In this document: in pieces, positions 1 through 9,435 of the stretch
How positions within the stretch are numbered: position 1 is the stretch's first letter
Layout of the letters: each line of letters opens with the position of its first letter
The notes under the pieces: generated by a model
Databases searched by the model: none
Seen by the model: the letters and a program-made list of their open reading frames with translations, nothing else
Told to the model about the DNA's origin: nothing
NCBI GenBank assembly: GCA_030426845.1
Contig: JAUHXR010000006.1
Location: 1 to 64,000 of the forward strand
Origin: Polyangia bacterium
Lineage (GTDB): Bacteria; Myxococcota_A; Polyangia; Polyangiales; Sandaracinaceae
Direction: 5' to 3'
Length of the DNA stretch: 64,000 nt
Translations under genes and position numbers: made by a program

Positions 1-224
1 GCCGGCGGCGCGCACGCGAACGTCGAGACGCAGCCCTGCGTGAGCTGCACGTCGGTCCGCCCCGGCGAGCCGAGCATGCCGCCTCGGGGGCCGGTGCCCA
101 TCAGGCTCGCGCAGGCGGTCTCGAACCGGCCGGTGCCGTCGGGCCAACTCGGCGGGGCACGTCGGCGGGACAGCGGCCAGCGCCGCGAACGCGGCCAGGG
201 CGAGGGCGCGCGTCCCTGCGCGTA
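1..224 (-). pseudogene. Broken 5' fragment of a secreted-protein gene (left edge)
   Basis: Just after the TGA of the neighbouring lipoprotein gene, one reverse-strand frame encodes a signal-peptide-like stretch (IRAGTRALALAAFAALAAV) with GC-ending codons. About 30 codons further on, coding character moves to another frame, which reads FETACASLMGTGPRGGMLGS and is rich in Gly and Cys up to the edge. No single frame covers both parts and no standard start codon was found, so this is either a frameshifted gene or a base error. The product is unknown; the other end lies outside the window. Confidence 0.25.
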
Positions 225-2369
225 TCAGGAGCCCCCCGGGCGCTCGGCGATCACGACCACGTCCCCGGTCACCGGATCGAGCTGGAGGACGCGGGTCTGC
301 CCGTCCTGCACGAGGATCCGCGCGCCGGAGACGCTGAGGCCCACGAGCTCGTCGCGGAGCGACAGCGCGTCGACCGTGCTCGAGTCGGCGACCAGCCGCC
401 GTGTGCCGTCCGGCGAGATCGCGATCACGCGTTCGCGGTCGCTCACCCAGATCGTGCCGTCCGACGTGACCCCCATGCCGTCCGGGTCCGAGATCGCCGG
501 TCCCCCGGCCGGCGCGTCGGAGATCACCGTGACCGACCCGTCGCCCGGGTCCACGGCGACTACCCGGTCGTTGGACGAGGCGACGAGGACGCGCCCGGCG
601 CTCCACGTGAGGAGCTGCCCGCCGGCGACAGCGGGCGCGCCCACCGGCTCGGCCACGCCGGTCGTCGTCGACACGGCGAACAGCGTGTAGGCCTCGTCGA
701 GCACGAACGCGCGCCCGCCGTCGGCGTCGATCGCGAGCCCCCGCGCGTCGCCGATCGAGGGGCCCGAGGTTGTCGCGTCGCGCACGATCGAGCGGGCGCC
801 CGTCGCGAGATCGATCCGCTCCAGCGCCGGCTCGACCCCCCCGACATCGAGCGTCGCGTAGGCCGCGCCCGACGGCCCGTGCACCGCGAAGGCGCGCACC
901 GACCGCGCGGGGTCGAGGTCCGCCGGGCCCACCCGCTCGGTGACCGCGCCGGCCTGCAGCCGGAGCAGCGTCCGGTCGCCCATCAGCCACAGCGCGTCGT
1001 CGACCGGCGCGCTCAGCCGGAAGGGCCAGGCCTCGAGGTCACGCGGGAGCGCGTTCTGCGCGACCGGGCTCACCGCGCCGCTCGCGTCGACCCGCGTGAC
1101 GCGGCCGGCGCTCGAGTCGCCGAACGCCATCGCGCCGTCGAGCGGGATCAGGTTGAACCCGTAGCTGTGGAAGCCGTCCGAGCGAGGCACGAGCAGCCGC
1201 CGGACGCCGGTCGCGAGGTCGACCTCGAAGAACCCGTTGAACCGATCGAGCACGTAGGCGGGCCCGCTCGCGTCGAGGCGGATCGTGCCGTTCGGCTCGG
1301 CGAGGAGCGGCGGCGCGCCGTCCGCGTTGGTCGACAGCGCGCTGCGAGCGCCGGTCGAGAGATCGATCGCGTAGAGCCCGGGGAGCGACCGGATGCGGTG
1401 CGCGGACGCGAGCAGCCGACCGCCCGCGGGGTCGAGGGCCAGGGTCAGCGAGTAGTCGAGGATCGCGGGTCCCGGGTCTGCCGTGTCGCTGATCACGCTC
1501 CGGGTGCCCGTGGTGAGATCGACGGCGAGGATCGCGCGCGCGTTTCGGTCGGCGACGATCAGCCGGCCGCCGCTCGCGTCGAGCACCACGCTCCCCGGCA
1601 TCTCGAGCACGGGCGCGCTCGTGTCCGGCACGGTGGCGGTAGAGAACGGGCCGATCGCGCCGCTGGCGAGGTCGACCACCCAGACGCCGACGTCGGCGGT
1701 GGGCCCGGGCTGGGCGACCGTGAGGAACGCGCGCTGGGTCGCGACGTCGAGCGCCAGCCCGAGCGGCTGCGCGCCTCCGCTGCCGACGAGCGACGACAGA
1801 TCGACCGCGTCCTCGGCGAGCCCGGTGGCGAGGTCGACCCGCTGCAAGAGCGGCTGCTCGCCTCGGACCGCGAGGACGATCAGCGCGTTCGCGCCCCGGT
1901 CGTGGGCCAGCTGCCGCACCCGCCCGAGCGGGGTCCGGACGAGCACGCGTCGCTCCGCGCGGGTCACGTGGCCCAGGGTGTCCTCGGCCTCGATCGGGAT
2001 GGCGTTGTCGCCCGGGCTCAGGCTCACCGTCGCGCGCCACGTCGCGAAGCCGTCGGACGACGTCGCCTCGACGCCGGCGACCCGCACGGAGGCGACTCCG
2101 GTCGCATCACGCGCGCGGCCCGCGATCAGGACGGCGTCGCGCTCGAGGAGCGCGTCGGCCATCGGGAAGTCCACCGTCAGCGTCGGGCCGTCGAGGTCGG
2201 GCCCCGCGTCCGCCGCGCCGGCGTCGCCTGCGCCCGCGTCCATTGCGCCCTCATCGCCGGCGTCGCGCGCGCCCGCGTCGATCGCGCCCGCCTCGTCCAC
2301 GCCCGCATCACCTGGGCTCGGACCGCCGCATCCCCAGGCCAAACATCCGACCACCGCGATCCAGCGCAT
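225..2369 (-). CDS. Lipoprotein with Asp-Ala-Gly linker and beta-propeller repeats
   Basis: The 714-residue product starts at the ATG preceded by GGAGGTG. A short signal peptide ends in the lipobox LAWGC, with the lipid-carrying Cys at residue 14. Residues 21-56 form an Asp/Ala/Gly linker typical of myxobacterial lipoproteins. Residues about 61-140 look like an Ig-like domain. The rest is a chain of repeats of the type 'VDLATGAR...I...DPAGGRLLV', as in NHL/SMP-30-like propellers, so it is probably a surface-exposed binding or scaffold protein. Longer in-frame starts exist upstream but would hide the signal peptide. It is divergent from the FHA gene across about 106 bases. The ligand is unknown. 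Confidence 0.75.
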   Translation of the reverse strand: MRWIAVVGCLAWGCGGPSPGDAGVDEAGAIDAGARDAGDEGAMDAGAGDAGAADAGPDLDGPTLTVDFPMADALLERDAVLIAGRARDATGVASVRVAGVEATSSDGFATWRATVSLSPGDNAIPIEAEDTLGHVTRAERRVLVRTPLGRVRQLAHDRGANALIVLAVRGEQPLLQRVDLATGLAEDAVDLSSLVGSGGAQPLGLALDVATQRAFLTVAQPGPTADVGVWVVDLASGAIGPFSTATVPDTSAPVLEMPGSVVLDASGGRLIVADRNARAILAVDLTTGTRSVISDTADPGPAILDYSLTLALDPAGGRLLASAHRIRSLPGLYAIDLSTGARSALSTNADGAPPLLAEPNGTIRLDASGPAYVLDRFNGFFEVDLATGVRRLLVPRSDGFHSYGFNLIPLDGAMAFGDSSAGRVTRVDASGAVSPVAQNALPRDLEAWPFRLSAPVDDALWLMGDRTLLRLQAGAVTERVGPADLDPARSVRAFAVHGPSGAAYATLDVGGVEPALERIDLATGARSIVRDATTSGPSIGDARGLAIDADGGRAFVLDEAYTLFAVSTTTGVAEPVGAPAVAGGQLLTWSAGRVLVASSNDRVVAVDPGDGSVTVISDAPAGGPAISDPDGMGVTSDGTIWVSDRERVIAISPDGTRRLVADSSTVDALSLRDELVGLSVSGARILVQDGQTRVLQLDPVTGDVVVIAERPGGS

Positions 2370-2475
2370 CGACACCTCCGCGATCACGGTAGCGACGCGA
2401 GCGGGTCCGCGGTCTGACGCGGATCGGACGCGCCCGCGTCCGATCCGCGTCGCGGGGATAGACTCGTCTCGCCCC

Positions 2476-3390
2476 ATGTCGCCCTCGCTCACGCCCGCGC
2501 ACGTCCGCGTCCGCGCCCCCGACGGCGGCGAGGTCCTCCTCTACCCGGGCGAGCTGATCGGCCGCGTGCCCACCGCCGCGCTCCTCGTCGACGATCCCCG
2601 GGTGTCGGAGGCTCACGCGCTCGTCTCCTTGCGGCGCGGTCGGCTGATGCTCCTCGCGCTCCGACGGATGGTGCTGGTCGAGGGGCGCCCGGTGCGCGAG
2701 GTCGCGCTCGCGGCGGGCCTGCGGGTGGAGCTGGCGACCGGCCTCGCGATCGACGTGCTGGAGGCACGAATCCCCGAGCGCGTGCTCGCGGTGGAGGCGC
2801 AGGGGCTCGGTCTGCGGAGGCTGGGCCCGGTCGCGAGCCTGTTCGGGGGCGCGACGCCGCGGCTGCTCGGGCGCTTCGACGCGGAGGCGCCGGCCCACGT
2901 GTGGTCGCTCGGCGCGGGCTGGCGCGCGCGCGTCGGTGGCGAGAGCCGCGCGGTCGCGCCGGGCGACGCGATCGAGATCGACGGGGTGCGGTTCGCCTTC
3001 GTGGAGGTGGATCGCCCGCGCGCGGCCAGCTCGACCCGAGGCCCGGAGGGGCACCTCGCGCCGATGCGCATCGTGACGTTCTACGACGGCGTCGAGATCC
3101 ACCGCGCCGGCCACCCGGTCGTGACGATCGGCGGGCTGGGCGCGCGGATCCTCAGCGAGCTGGCCGCGCTCGGTGGGCCGGTGCCCTGGCAGACGGTGGC
3201 CGAGGAGCTCTGGCCCGACGCGCGACAGCGGCCCGAGGTCGACCTGCGCCAGCGCTGGGACGCGGCGCTGCGCCGCCTGCGGCGCAAGCTGCGCGACGCG
3301 CACGTGCGTTCGGACCTCGTGCGCGCCGACCACAGCGGCTTCTTCCAGCTCGTCCTCGCGGCGGGGGACGCGCTGGAGGACCGCGCGTGA
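2476..3390 (+). CDS. FHA domain protein with C-terminal winged-helix domain
   Basis: The N-terminal part (about residues 5-95) fits an FHA phosphothreonine-binding fold: 'LIGRVPTAALLVDDPRVSEAHALV' contains the usual GR...S..H signature. A second FHA-like stretch around residues 100-190 is degenerate. The C-terminal 100 residues resemble the DNA-binding winged helix of OmpR/SARP regulators (WQTVAEELWPD, then an Arg-rich recognition helix). The stop codon overlaps the GTG start of the kinase gene (GTGA), so the two are translationally coupled. The likely role is to read a phosphorylation signal from the neighbouring kinase and pass it to DNA; this is inferred from domains and context. Confidence 0.7.
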   Translation: MSPSLTPAHVRVRAPDGGEVLLYPGELIGRVPTAALLVDDPRVSEAHALVSLRRGRLMLLALRRMVLVEGRPVREVALAAGLRVELATGLAIDVLEARIPERVLAVEAQGLGLRRLGPVASLFGGATPRLLGRFDAEAPAHVWSLGAGWRARVGGESRAVAPGDAIEIDGVRFAFVEVDRPRAASSTRGPEGHLAPMRIVTFYDGVEIHRAGHPVVTIGGLGARILSELAALGGPVPWQTVAEELWPDARQRPEVDLRQRWDAALRRLRRKLRDAHVRSDLVRADHSGFFQLVLAAGDALEDRA

Positions 3391-6320
3391 GGGCGCTCGA
3401 GTCGGGCGCCGGCTGGAGCGGCGAGCCCGACGACGAGCTCCCGGACGAGCCGCCGCGCCTGGTGCGCTACCGATGGGACGACGTCCTGGGCGAGGGCGGC
3501 ATGGGCACGGTGCACGCCGCGTTCGATCGTCGGCTCGGGCGCGAGGTCGCGCTGAAGCGGGCGCGCCCCGGCCGAGGTGACGCGAGCGCGCGGCTGGCGT
3601 GGGAGGCGTGGATCACCGCGCGGCTCGATCACCCGGGGATCGTGCCGGTCTACGACGCGAGCACCCGGGGCGAGGGCCCTCAGTTCTTCACGATGCGCCT
3701 CGTGCGCGGCGTCGCGTTCCGTGAGGCGCTGTCGCTCCGCCGCACGATCGCCGAGCGGCTCGGCCTGCTCCGCGGCTTCCTCACGGTGTGCGAGGCGGTC
3801 GCGCACGCGCACGGGCGCGGGGTGGTGCACCGCGACCTGAAGCCCGCAAACATCATGATCGGTGAGCTCGGCGAGGTCCAGGTCGTGGACTGGGGCCTCG
3901 CGGGCCTGCTCGTCCGGCCCGAGGACGAGCCGGCCGAAGGGGTTCCGCCCGAGCCCCCCCGTGGCCACGGGACGGACGGCTACGCGGCACCGGAGCAGTG
4001 GGCGGGCGCCCCGCCGGATCCGCGCGCCGACGTGTACAGCCTCGGGGTGATGCTCGGGGATCTGCTCGACGCGCCCGGCCCCGTACCCGCCGCGCTCGAC
4101 GCGGTGGCCAGGCGCGCGCGGGACCCGGAGCCGGAGCGGCGCTACGCCTCCGCGCTCGAGCTGGCGGCCGAGGTCGAGCGCTTCCTCGAGGGGCGCCGCG
4201 TGCACGCCCACGACGAGCCCAGCCTCGAGGCGATCCACCGGCTCGCGCGCCGTCACCGAGCGGCGCTGCTCGCCATCGCGGCGGGCGTCCTCGCGGCCGC
4301 GCTCGCGTTCGGGCTCTCCTACCGCGACGTGCGCGAGGGGCGGCGGCGCGCGGTCGAGGCCGAGCAGCGCACCCGGACGAGCCTGCGCGAGGCGGAGCGC
4401 GCGCTCGCTCAGGCGCTCGAGGGGAGGGCGAGCACCGCGAGCGCGATCGGCGCGATGGCCGAGGCCGAGATCTTCGCGGCCGAGGCGCTCCGGCACGGCG
4501 AATCGAGCGAGGCGCGCGGGGTCCTCGCGGCCGCCCACGGGGGAGGGCGCGTCCGCGCCGCGCGGTTCGACGCCCCCGAGGGCTGCGCCTCGGTGGTGTT
4601 CGACGTCGAGGGCTACGTGTGCCTCATGGACCGCGAGGTCGTCTACGTCCCGCGCGACGGGGGCGAGGCCCGCTGGCGAGTCCCCTTCGTCGCCGAGGAC
4701 GCCGCCTTTGCGCGCGAGCACGTCGTCCTGCGCGGGCCGGACCGCGCTTCGGTGCGGGACCTCGCCGACGGCGCCGAGGTCGCGTCGCTGCGCGGCCAGT
4801 TCGCGCCGCGGGGCCTCCTCGTCTCGCCCGACGGCGCGCACCTCGGCGCGGGCTTCCGCACCACGATGAAGCTGCGGCTCGCTGGCGGCGCCGCTCGGGA
4901 GCTCGCCCCGTGCCCCGACCGCACCGTCCACGCGATGGCGCTCGGCGCGCGCCACGTCGCGTTCGCCTGCGCCCCCGGCGAGCTGCGCGTCGTCTCGCTG
5001 GTCGGCGGGCCCACGAGGGTCGTCGCGATCCCCTTCGGCGCCGACCGGCTCCCCGCCTTCGCGCTCGCCTTCGGCCCGGAGGACGAGACGCTGCTCCTCG
5101 GCAACCTGGCTGGCGAGCTTCTCGCGGTTCCCCTCCGGGAGCGGGCCGACGGCGCGCCGACCGACGCGCTTCGCCCGTGGTCGGTGGCGGAGCGCCCCAT
5201 CGCGCGTGTCGCGTTCCTGGACCGGGATCGCGCGGTCATCCAGCCCGAGGGCGGGGTCGCGCGGGTGTGCTCGCTGTCCCTGCGCGCGGAGCTGCTGCGG
5301 CTCCCTGTCTCGGCGACCGACCGGGTGGACGTGCGGGGCGGCGGCCTCCTCACGGCGGCCGGGCGCAGCCGCTGGCGCTGGGAGCTCGAGTCCGCGCGGG
5401 CGCCGTCCACCCTCCGGGTCGGCGCGGGGCTCAGCGGCGCCGCGTTCGCCCCGGACGGCGCCTGGGTCGCGCTCGCGCGGGGCGACGGCGTCGTGTCGGT
5501 ACGGTCGCTCGCCGACGGCGCGCCGATCGCGGACGTGCGGGTAGCCGACGTGGTCGTGAAGCGCGTCGCGGTCGGCGACGCGAGCCGGCGGCTGTGGGTC
5601 GCGCTCGCGGGAGACGACGGGGCCGTCGCGCTCGACACGCGGACCTGGCGGGTGGTCAGCCGATCCAGTCAGGGGCGCGCGCTCCGGCGCGTCGGCGTGC
5701 TGCGAGGACCGGACGGCGAGCGGGTGGTCGGGGCGAGCTACGGACCGGGCCTCGACCTCGGCGAGCCGACCGGCGCGCCGCGGGTGCTCGACGCGCCCCA
5801 GACCATCGACCTCGCGATCGATCCGGACGGCCGGGGCGCGACGCTGCTCGCGCCCGACGGCGAGGTGCGGCGCCTCGTGCCGCCCGACCGCCTGAGCCTC
5901 GTCGGCACGTACCCCTTCGCGCGGGCGGTGGCGGGCGACGGCGTGCGCCTCGCGATCGCCTTCGCCGACCACGTCCGGCTCGAGCGGTCCGAGGGCGCGC
6001 TGGCGCTCCCGGCCGATGGTGGGCTCGAGGACGTCGTCTTGTCGGAGGACGGCCGATGGGTGGCGGCCGGCGCGCACGACGGCACCGCGACGGTGTGGTC
6101 GACCTCCGACGGCGTCCTGCGGGCGCGCCTCCGCGGACCTCGCGGCCGCGTGGCTTGGCTCGGCTTCGCCCCGGACGGTCGACTCGCCACCGCGAGCTGG
6201 GATGGCGCGCTGCGGCTCTACGATCTCGCGCAGCTGGACCGCCCGCGCGAGGCCCTCGCGGCGGACGCCCGGCGCGCGTGGCGCCTCGCCGTCGACGAGC
6301 TACGCGCGCCCGGGCGCTGA
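3387..6320 (+). CDS. Membrane Ser/Thr protein kinase with WD40-like propeller
   Basis: The 977-residue product is a Hanks-type kinase. Visible motifs are the glycine loop GEGGMG (35-40), the ATP lysine in VALK (Lys57), the catalytic loop HRDLKPAN (148-155, Asp150), and the activation-segment start VVDWG (166-170), with Trp in place of the usual Phe of DFG. A single transmembrane helix (about 293-311) follows. The C-terminal 650 residues form WD40-like repeats ('F.PDG..LATASWDGALRLYDLA'). With a cytoplasmic kinase at the N-terminus, the propeller would lie on the other side of the membrane as a possible sensor. The GTG start overlaps the FHA gene stop, so the pair forms one signalling unit. 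Confidence 0.85.
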   Translation: MRALESGAGWSGEPDDELPDEPPRLVRYRWDDVLGEGGMGTVHAAFDRRLGREVALKRARPGRGDASARLAWEAWITARLDHPGIVPVYDASTRGEGPQFFTMRLVRGVAFREALSLRRTIAERLGLLRGFLTVCEAVAHAHGRGVVHRDLKPANIMIGELGEVQVVDWGLAGLLVRPEDEPAEGVPPEPPRGHGTDGYAAPEQWAGAPPDPRADVYSLGVMLGDLLDAPGPVPAALDAVARRARDPEPERRYASALELAAEVERFLEGRRVHAHDEPSLEAIHRLARRHRAALLAIAAGVLAAALAFGLSYRDVREGRRRAVEAEQRTRTSLREAERALAQALEGRASTASAIGAMAEAEIFAAEALRHGESSEARGVLAAAHGGGRVRAARFDAPEGCASVVFDVEGYVCLMDREVVYVPRDGGEARWRVPFVAEDAAFAREHVVLRGPDRASVRDLADGAEVASLRGQFAPRGLLVSPDGAHLGAGFRTTMKLRLAGGAARELAPCPDRTVHAMALGARHVAFACAPGELRVVSLVGGPTRVVAIPFGADRLPAFALAFGPEDETLLLGNLAGELLAVPLRERADGAPTDALRPWSVAERPIARVAFLDRDRAVIQPEGGVARVCSLSLRAELLRLPVSATDRVDVRGGGLLTAAGRSRWRWELESARAPSTLRVGAGLSGAAFAPDGAWVALARGDGVVSVRSLADGAPIADVRVADVVVKRVAVGDASRRLWVALAGDDGAVALDTRTWRVVSRSSQGRALRRVGVLRGPDGERVVGASYGPGLDLGEPTGAPRVLDAPQTIDLAIDPDGRGATLLAPDGEVRRLVPPDRLSLVGTYPFARAVAGDGVRLAIAFADHVRLERSEGALALPADGGLEDVVLSEDGRWVAAGAHDGTATVWSTSDGVLRARLRGPRGRVAWLGFAPDGRLATASWDGALRLYDLAQLDRPREALAADARRAWRLAVDELRAPGR

Positions 6321-6340
6321 GCCGGGCGCGTCCGAGGGAT

Positions 6341-6356
6341 CGCGTCCGTGGACGCG
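6341..6356 (+). terminator. Possible hairpin after the kinase gene
   Basis: CGCGTCC and GGACGCG form an inverted repeat 20 bases after the kinase stop. No T-run follows, so intrinsic termination is uncertain. Confidence 0.25.
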
Positions 6357-6431
6357 CGCTCGTCTCAAGATTTGTAAGGATCGGGCCCGCGCCGGTGTCC
6401 GGCCGGTCGAGCTGGCCTACATCTGTTCGAC

Positions 6432-7562
6432 GTGAGGGGGTGCCGCGTCGTCGATCGTCGTCGCGCGCTGGGGAGCGGGAGCTCTCAGGCGCGGTTCGGG
6501 TCCTCGCTCGCGCTCGTCGTCCTCGCGGTCCTCGCCGTCCCTTCGGTACGCGCGGCCGCGCAGGACGCGCCGGCGACGCCTCCGCCGTCGGCCCGCGAGG
6601 GCCGGATCGACCACGTCCCCGGGCGCGCGCACGTCGTCTGGCTCAACGACGGCGACCGGCTCGATGCCGGAACCTGCGGGCTCGAAGGCGCCTCCGCCAA
6701 GGCCGACACCGTGCTGCGGCTCCTGGACCCGAGCGGGCGCGAGGTCGTCGCGAACGACGACGGCTGCTTCGGGAGCTACGGCTCACGCCTCGCTCATCAT
6801 GTCCCGCGCGGTGGGGCCGGCGCCTACACCCTCGTGGCCGACTGCTACCGAGGGGGCTCGTGCGGCGGGGTCATCGCCTACCGGGTCGAGGCCCGCGGCG
6901 TCCCCGCGGAGTCTTCGGGCGTGCGCCTCTCGTTCCACGCCCGCGGCCTGCTCGCGGTGGACAACGCGGGGGGCGGCGGCCTCGCGGATCTCACGGTGGA
7001 GGTGCGCACCCTCGCGCCGCTCGTCCTCCGCCTCGAGGCGGGCCCGGTCGGCCTCGCCGGGGGCGTCCACGGCGGCCTCCTCGGGGGCGCGGCGCAGCTC
7101 ACCTTGCTCGTCGACTGGGACTGGATGGCGATCGGCGCGGGGCTCGGCGTCGGGGTCCTCGGGCGTCGCCAGCCCGGCGTACCCGACCAGGAGGCGCTGC
7201 TGGCGGGCCTCCGGGCTCGCCTCGGGGACCTGACCGGCTTCCACGTCGCGGGCGAGCTGCGCGGGGCGGTCGTCGCCGACGCGATCCGGACCCACTCGCT
7301 GCGGGTCGAGGCGCGCCTGCCGCTCGACGGGGTGGATCTCGTCTTGCGAGGGGCAGGCGGCGACGAGGGCCTCGCCCTCGCGGAGCTCGCGGCCGTCGTC
7401 TGGCTGGATCGCGCCCCCAACCGGCCCCGGCTCGGGCTGAGCCTCAGCGCGGGGGCGGGGGGCGTCTTCTACGAGCCGCTCTGCCGCTTCGCGGAGCCCT
7501 GCGGCCGGCCTCGCTGGTACGCGGGGCCCACCGTCGGCGCGGGGCTGGAGTGGCGTCCATGA
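6432..7562 (+). CDS. Secreted hypothetical protein with pre-peptidase-like N-domain
   Basis: The 376-residue product starts at GTG. An Arg-rich N-terminus is followed by a hydrophobic core (about 26-39) and an AAAQ-D cleavage-like site, so it is exported. Residues about 55-155 (VWLNDGDRLDAGTCGL, 'D.VLRLLDPSGREVVANDDGC') resemble the pre-peptidase C-terminal beta-sandwich found in secreted proteins. The remainder is beta-rich with alternating hydrophobic residues and could be an outer-membrane barrel or another beta-sandwich. No catalytic motif is visible. The stop overlaps an ATG that is less likely as the next start than the GTG at 7577. Confidence 0.6.
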   Translation: MRGCRVVDRRRALGSGSSQARFGSSLALVVLAVLAVPSVRAAAQDAPATPPPSAREGRIDHVPGRAHVVWLNDGDRLDAGTCGLEGASAKADTVLRLLDPSGREVVANDDGCFGSYGSRLAHHVPRGGAGAYTLVADCYRGGSCGGVIAYRVEARGVPAESSGVRLSFHARGLLAVDNAGGGGLADLTVEVRTLAPLVLRLEAGPVGLAGGVHGGLLGGAAQLTLLVDWDWMAIGAGLGVGVLGRRQPGVPDQEALLAGLRARLGDLTGFHVAGELRGAVVADAIRTHSLRVEARLPLDGVDLVLRGAGGDEGLALAELAAVVWLDRAPNRPRLGLSLSAGAGGVFYEPLCRFAEPCGRPRWYAGPTVGAGLEWRP

Positions 7563-7576
7563 TCGAAGGAGGAGAA

Positions 7577-9379
7577 GTGAACCGTAGCCTGCGAATCCTC
7601 GCTCTCACCTCGTGCGCGCTGCTCGCGGCGTGCGGTCTCAACCGCAACGACCCGTTCCACGAACGCCCGACGGTGAGCCTCGCGGATGCGCCCCCGCCCA
7701 TCGCGGGGGGCACCCTCGAGGTGAGCGTGGACGGCGGCTACGCGGTGGTCGCCGACCCGGACCTCGATCGCGTGCTCCTCGTGGACCTGCGCACCCACGA
7801 GGTCCGCGAGGTCGCGCTCCCGACCGACAGCGAGCCGGGGCGCGTGGCGGTGGACGCGGCCGGTCGGGCCTACGTCGCGCTCCGCCGCGCGGGTCGCGTC
7901 GTGGAGATCGATCTCGAGCGCGGCTCGCTGACCCGGAGCCTCGAGGCCTGCGCGAGCCCGCGGGGTCTCGCGCTCGACGGCGCGACGGACCGGCTCCACG
8001 TGGCCTGCGCCGACGGGACGCTCCTGACGCTCGACCCGGACCGCGCGCCGGAGCGCAGCCTCGCGCTCGCGCCCGACCTGCGCGACGTGGTGGTCACCGA
8101 CGCGGGCCTCGTGGTGAGCCGCTTCCGGTCGGCGGACCTCATCCTCGTGAGCGCGACCTCGACGCTGTCGGCGACCGCCCTCCCGGACGTCACGCTGACC
8201 GGCGTCGACGAGGCGGGTGAGCCGACCGAGCTGCGGCAGAGCTATCGCCCGGGCGTCGCGCCGCGCATGCGGAGCGCGCGGGGCGGCGCGGTGGTGATCC
8301 ACCAGCGCGCGCGGGTGGGGCGTGAGGCGGTGTTCCGGCGCGCCTCGCGTCCCCCGAGCGGTTACACCTACTCGAACCGGCCGGTCACCTACGAGGACGT
8401 CACGTGGCGAGACCCTTGCGGCAACGCGGTCGTGCACGCCGCGGCGAGCTTCCTCGGCGAGGACGGCGCCGCGCTCCATGAGGCTCCGTCGGTCCCGGGC
8501 GGCGTCGTCCCGGTGGACGTCGCGACCTCCGAGGGGGGCCGGGTGGCGCTCGCCTTCGCGGGCGAGCCGGGCGGCGACTTCCGCTACGGGCCGCAGGTGG
8601 TCGAGACCGACGCCGCGCGCGCGTCGAGGGCCGGTGGCTGCCTCGACGTCGAACGGGACGAGGCCTACCCCGGGCAGGCCGTGGCGGTGGCCTACGCGGG
8701 CGAGACGCTGCTCGTCCAGCTCCGGGCGCCGGCCGGCCTGATGATCGGCGACGTCCACGTCCCGCTCGGCGGCCCCTCGACGCGCGACTCCGGTCACGAG
8801 GTCTTCCACCTCGACACCGGCGGCGGCATCGCCTGCGCGTCGTGTCACCCCGAGGGGGGCGACGACGGCCACGTCTGGGAGTTCGCGGCGGTGCGCCCCG
8901 TGCGCACCCTCCCGCTCGAGGGCGCGGTGGCGATGGCCCCGTACCACCGCGCGGGCGACGTCGCGACGCTCGAGGATCTCATGGGCTCGCTCGCCGAGCA
9001 GATGGCCGGCCCTCCGCTCGAGCCGGAGGTGCTCGCGGCGGTCCGCGCCTGGCTCGAGCGCTTGCCCGCGCCGCCCGCGGGACCGACGCTCGAGCCGGCG
9101 GCGGTCGACGAGGGCGCCCGCGTCTTCGCCGCGGCCGGGTGCGACACGTGTCACGTCGGGCCCGAGGGCACCGACGGCCAGTCGCACGACGTCCTCGGTG
9201 CGCGCTGGCAGACCCCGCCGCTTCGCGGGCTGGCGCTGCGCCCGCCCTACCTGCACGACGGCAGCGCGGCCACCCTCGAGGAGGCGCTCGTCGGCGCCGA
9301 GACGGGCGAGCACGGCGACCTCCGGGGGGCCTCGGACGCCTCTCGAGCCGCGCTCCTCGCGTACCTGCGATCGCGGTAG
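7577..9379 (+). CDS. Di-haem c-type cytochrome lipoprotein with propeller domain
   Basis: The 600-residue product starts at GTG 7577, preceded by AAGGAGGAG. The signal peptide ends in the lipobox LLAAC (Cys19). The first about 400 residues contain YVTN/NHL-type propeller repeats (VVADPDLDRVLLVDLR, VAVDAAGRAYVALRR). Two haem-binding CxxCH motifs follow: CASCH at 420-424 and CDTCH at 522-526. The second sits in a cytochrome-c-like segment ending 'LRGLALRPPYLHDGSAATLEEAL', typical of MauG/di-haem peroxidase-like proteins. It is probably a periplasmic or surface redox protein; the electron donor and substrate are unknown. Confidence 0.75.
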   Translation: MNRSLRILALTSCALLAACGLNRNDPFHERPTVSLADAPPPIAGGTLEVSVDGGYAVVADPDLDRVLLVDLRTHEVREVALPTDSEPGRVAVDAAGRAYVALRRAGRVVEIDLERGSLTRSLEACASPRGLALDGATDRLHVACADGTLLTLDPDRAPERSLALAPDLRDVVVTDAGLVVSRFRSADLILVSATSTLSATALPDVTLTGVDEAGEPTELRQSYRPGVAPRMRSARGGAVVIHQRARVGREAVFRRASRPPSGYTYSNRPVTYEDVTWRDPCGNAVVHAAASFLGEDGAALHEAPSVPGGVVPVDVATSEGGRVALAFAGEPGGDFRYGPQVVETDAARASRAGGCLDVERDEAYPGQAVAVAYAGETLLVQLRAPAGLMIGDVHVPLGGPSTRDSGHEVFHLDTGGGIACASCHPEGGDDGHVWEFAAVRPVRTLPLEGAVAMAPYHRAGDVATLEDLMGSLAEQMAGPPLEPEVLAAVRAWLERLPAPPAGPTLEPAAVDEGARVFAAAGCDTCHVGPEGTDGQSHDVLGARWQTPPLRGLALRPPYLHDGSAATLEEALVGAETGEHGDLRGASDASRAALLAYLRSR

Positions 9380-9435
9380 CCGGCCGATCGCGGGACGACC
9401 TGCGGGGAGGCGGCGCGAGGACGTAGGATGGGGCG

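Noticed and set aside
879-2417. Long forward frame opposite the propeller lipoprotein gene
   Set aside because: The product is Arg/Glu/His-rich without any domain; the reverse frame has a signal peptide, lipobox and repeats.
3081-6077. Very long open frame opposite the kinase gene
   Set aside because: High GC leaves the reverse strand free of stops; the translation is Arg/Asp/Glu/His-rich with no fold-like pattern, and the forward frame has clear kinase motifs.
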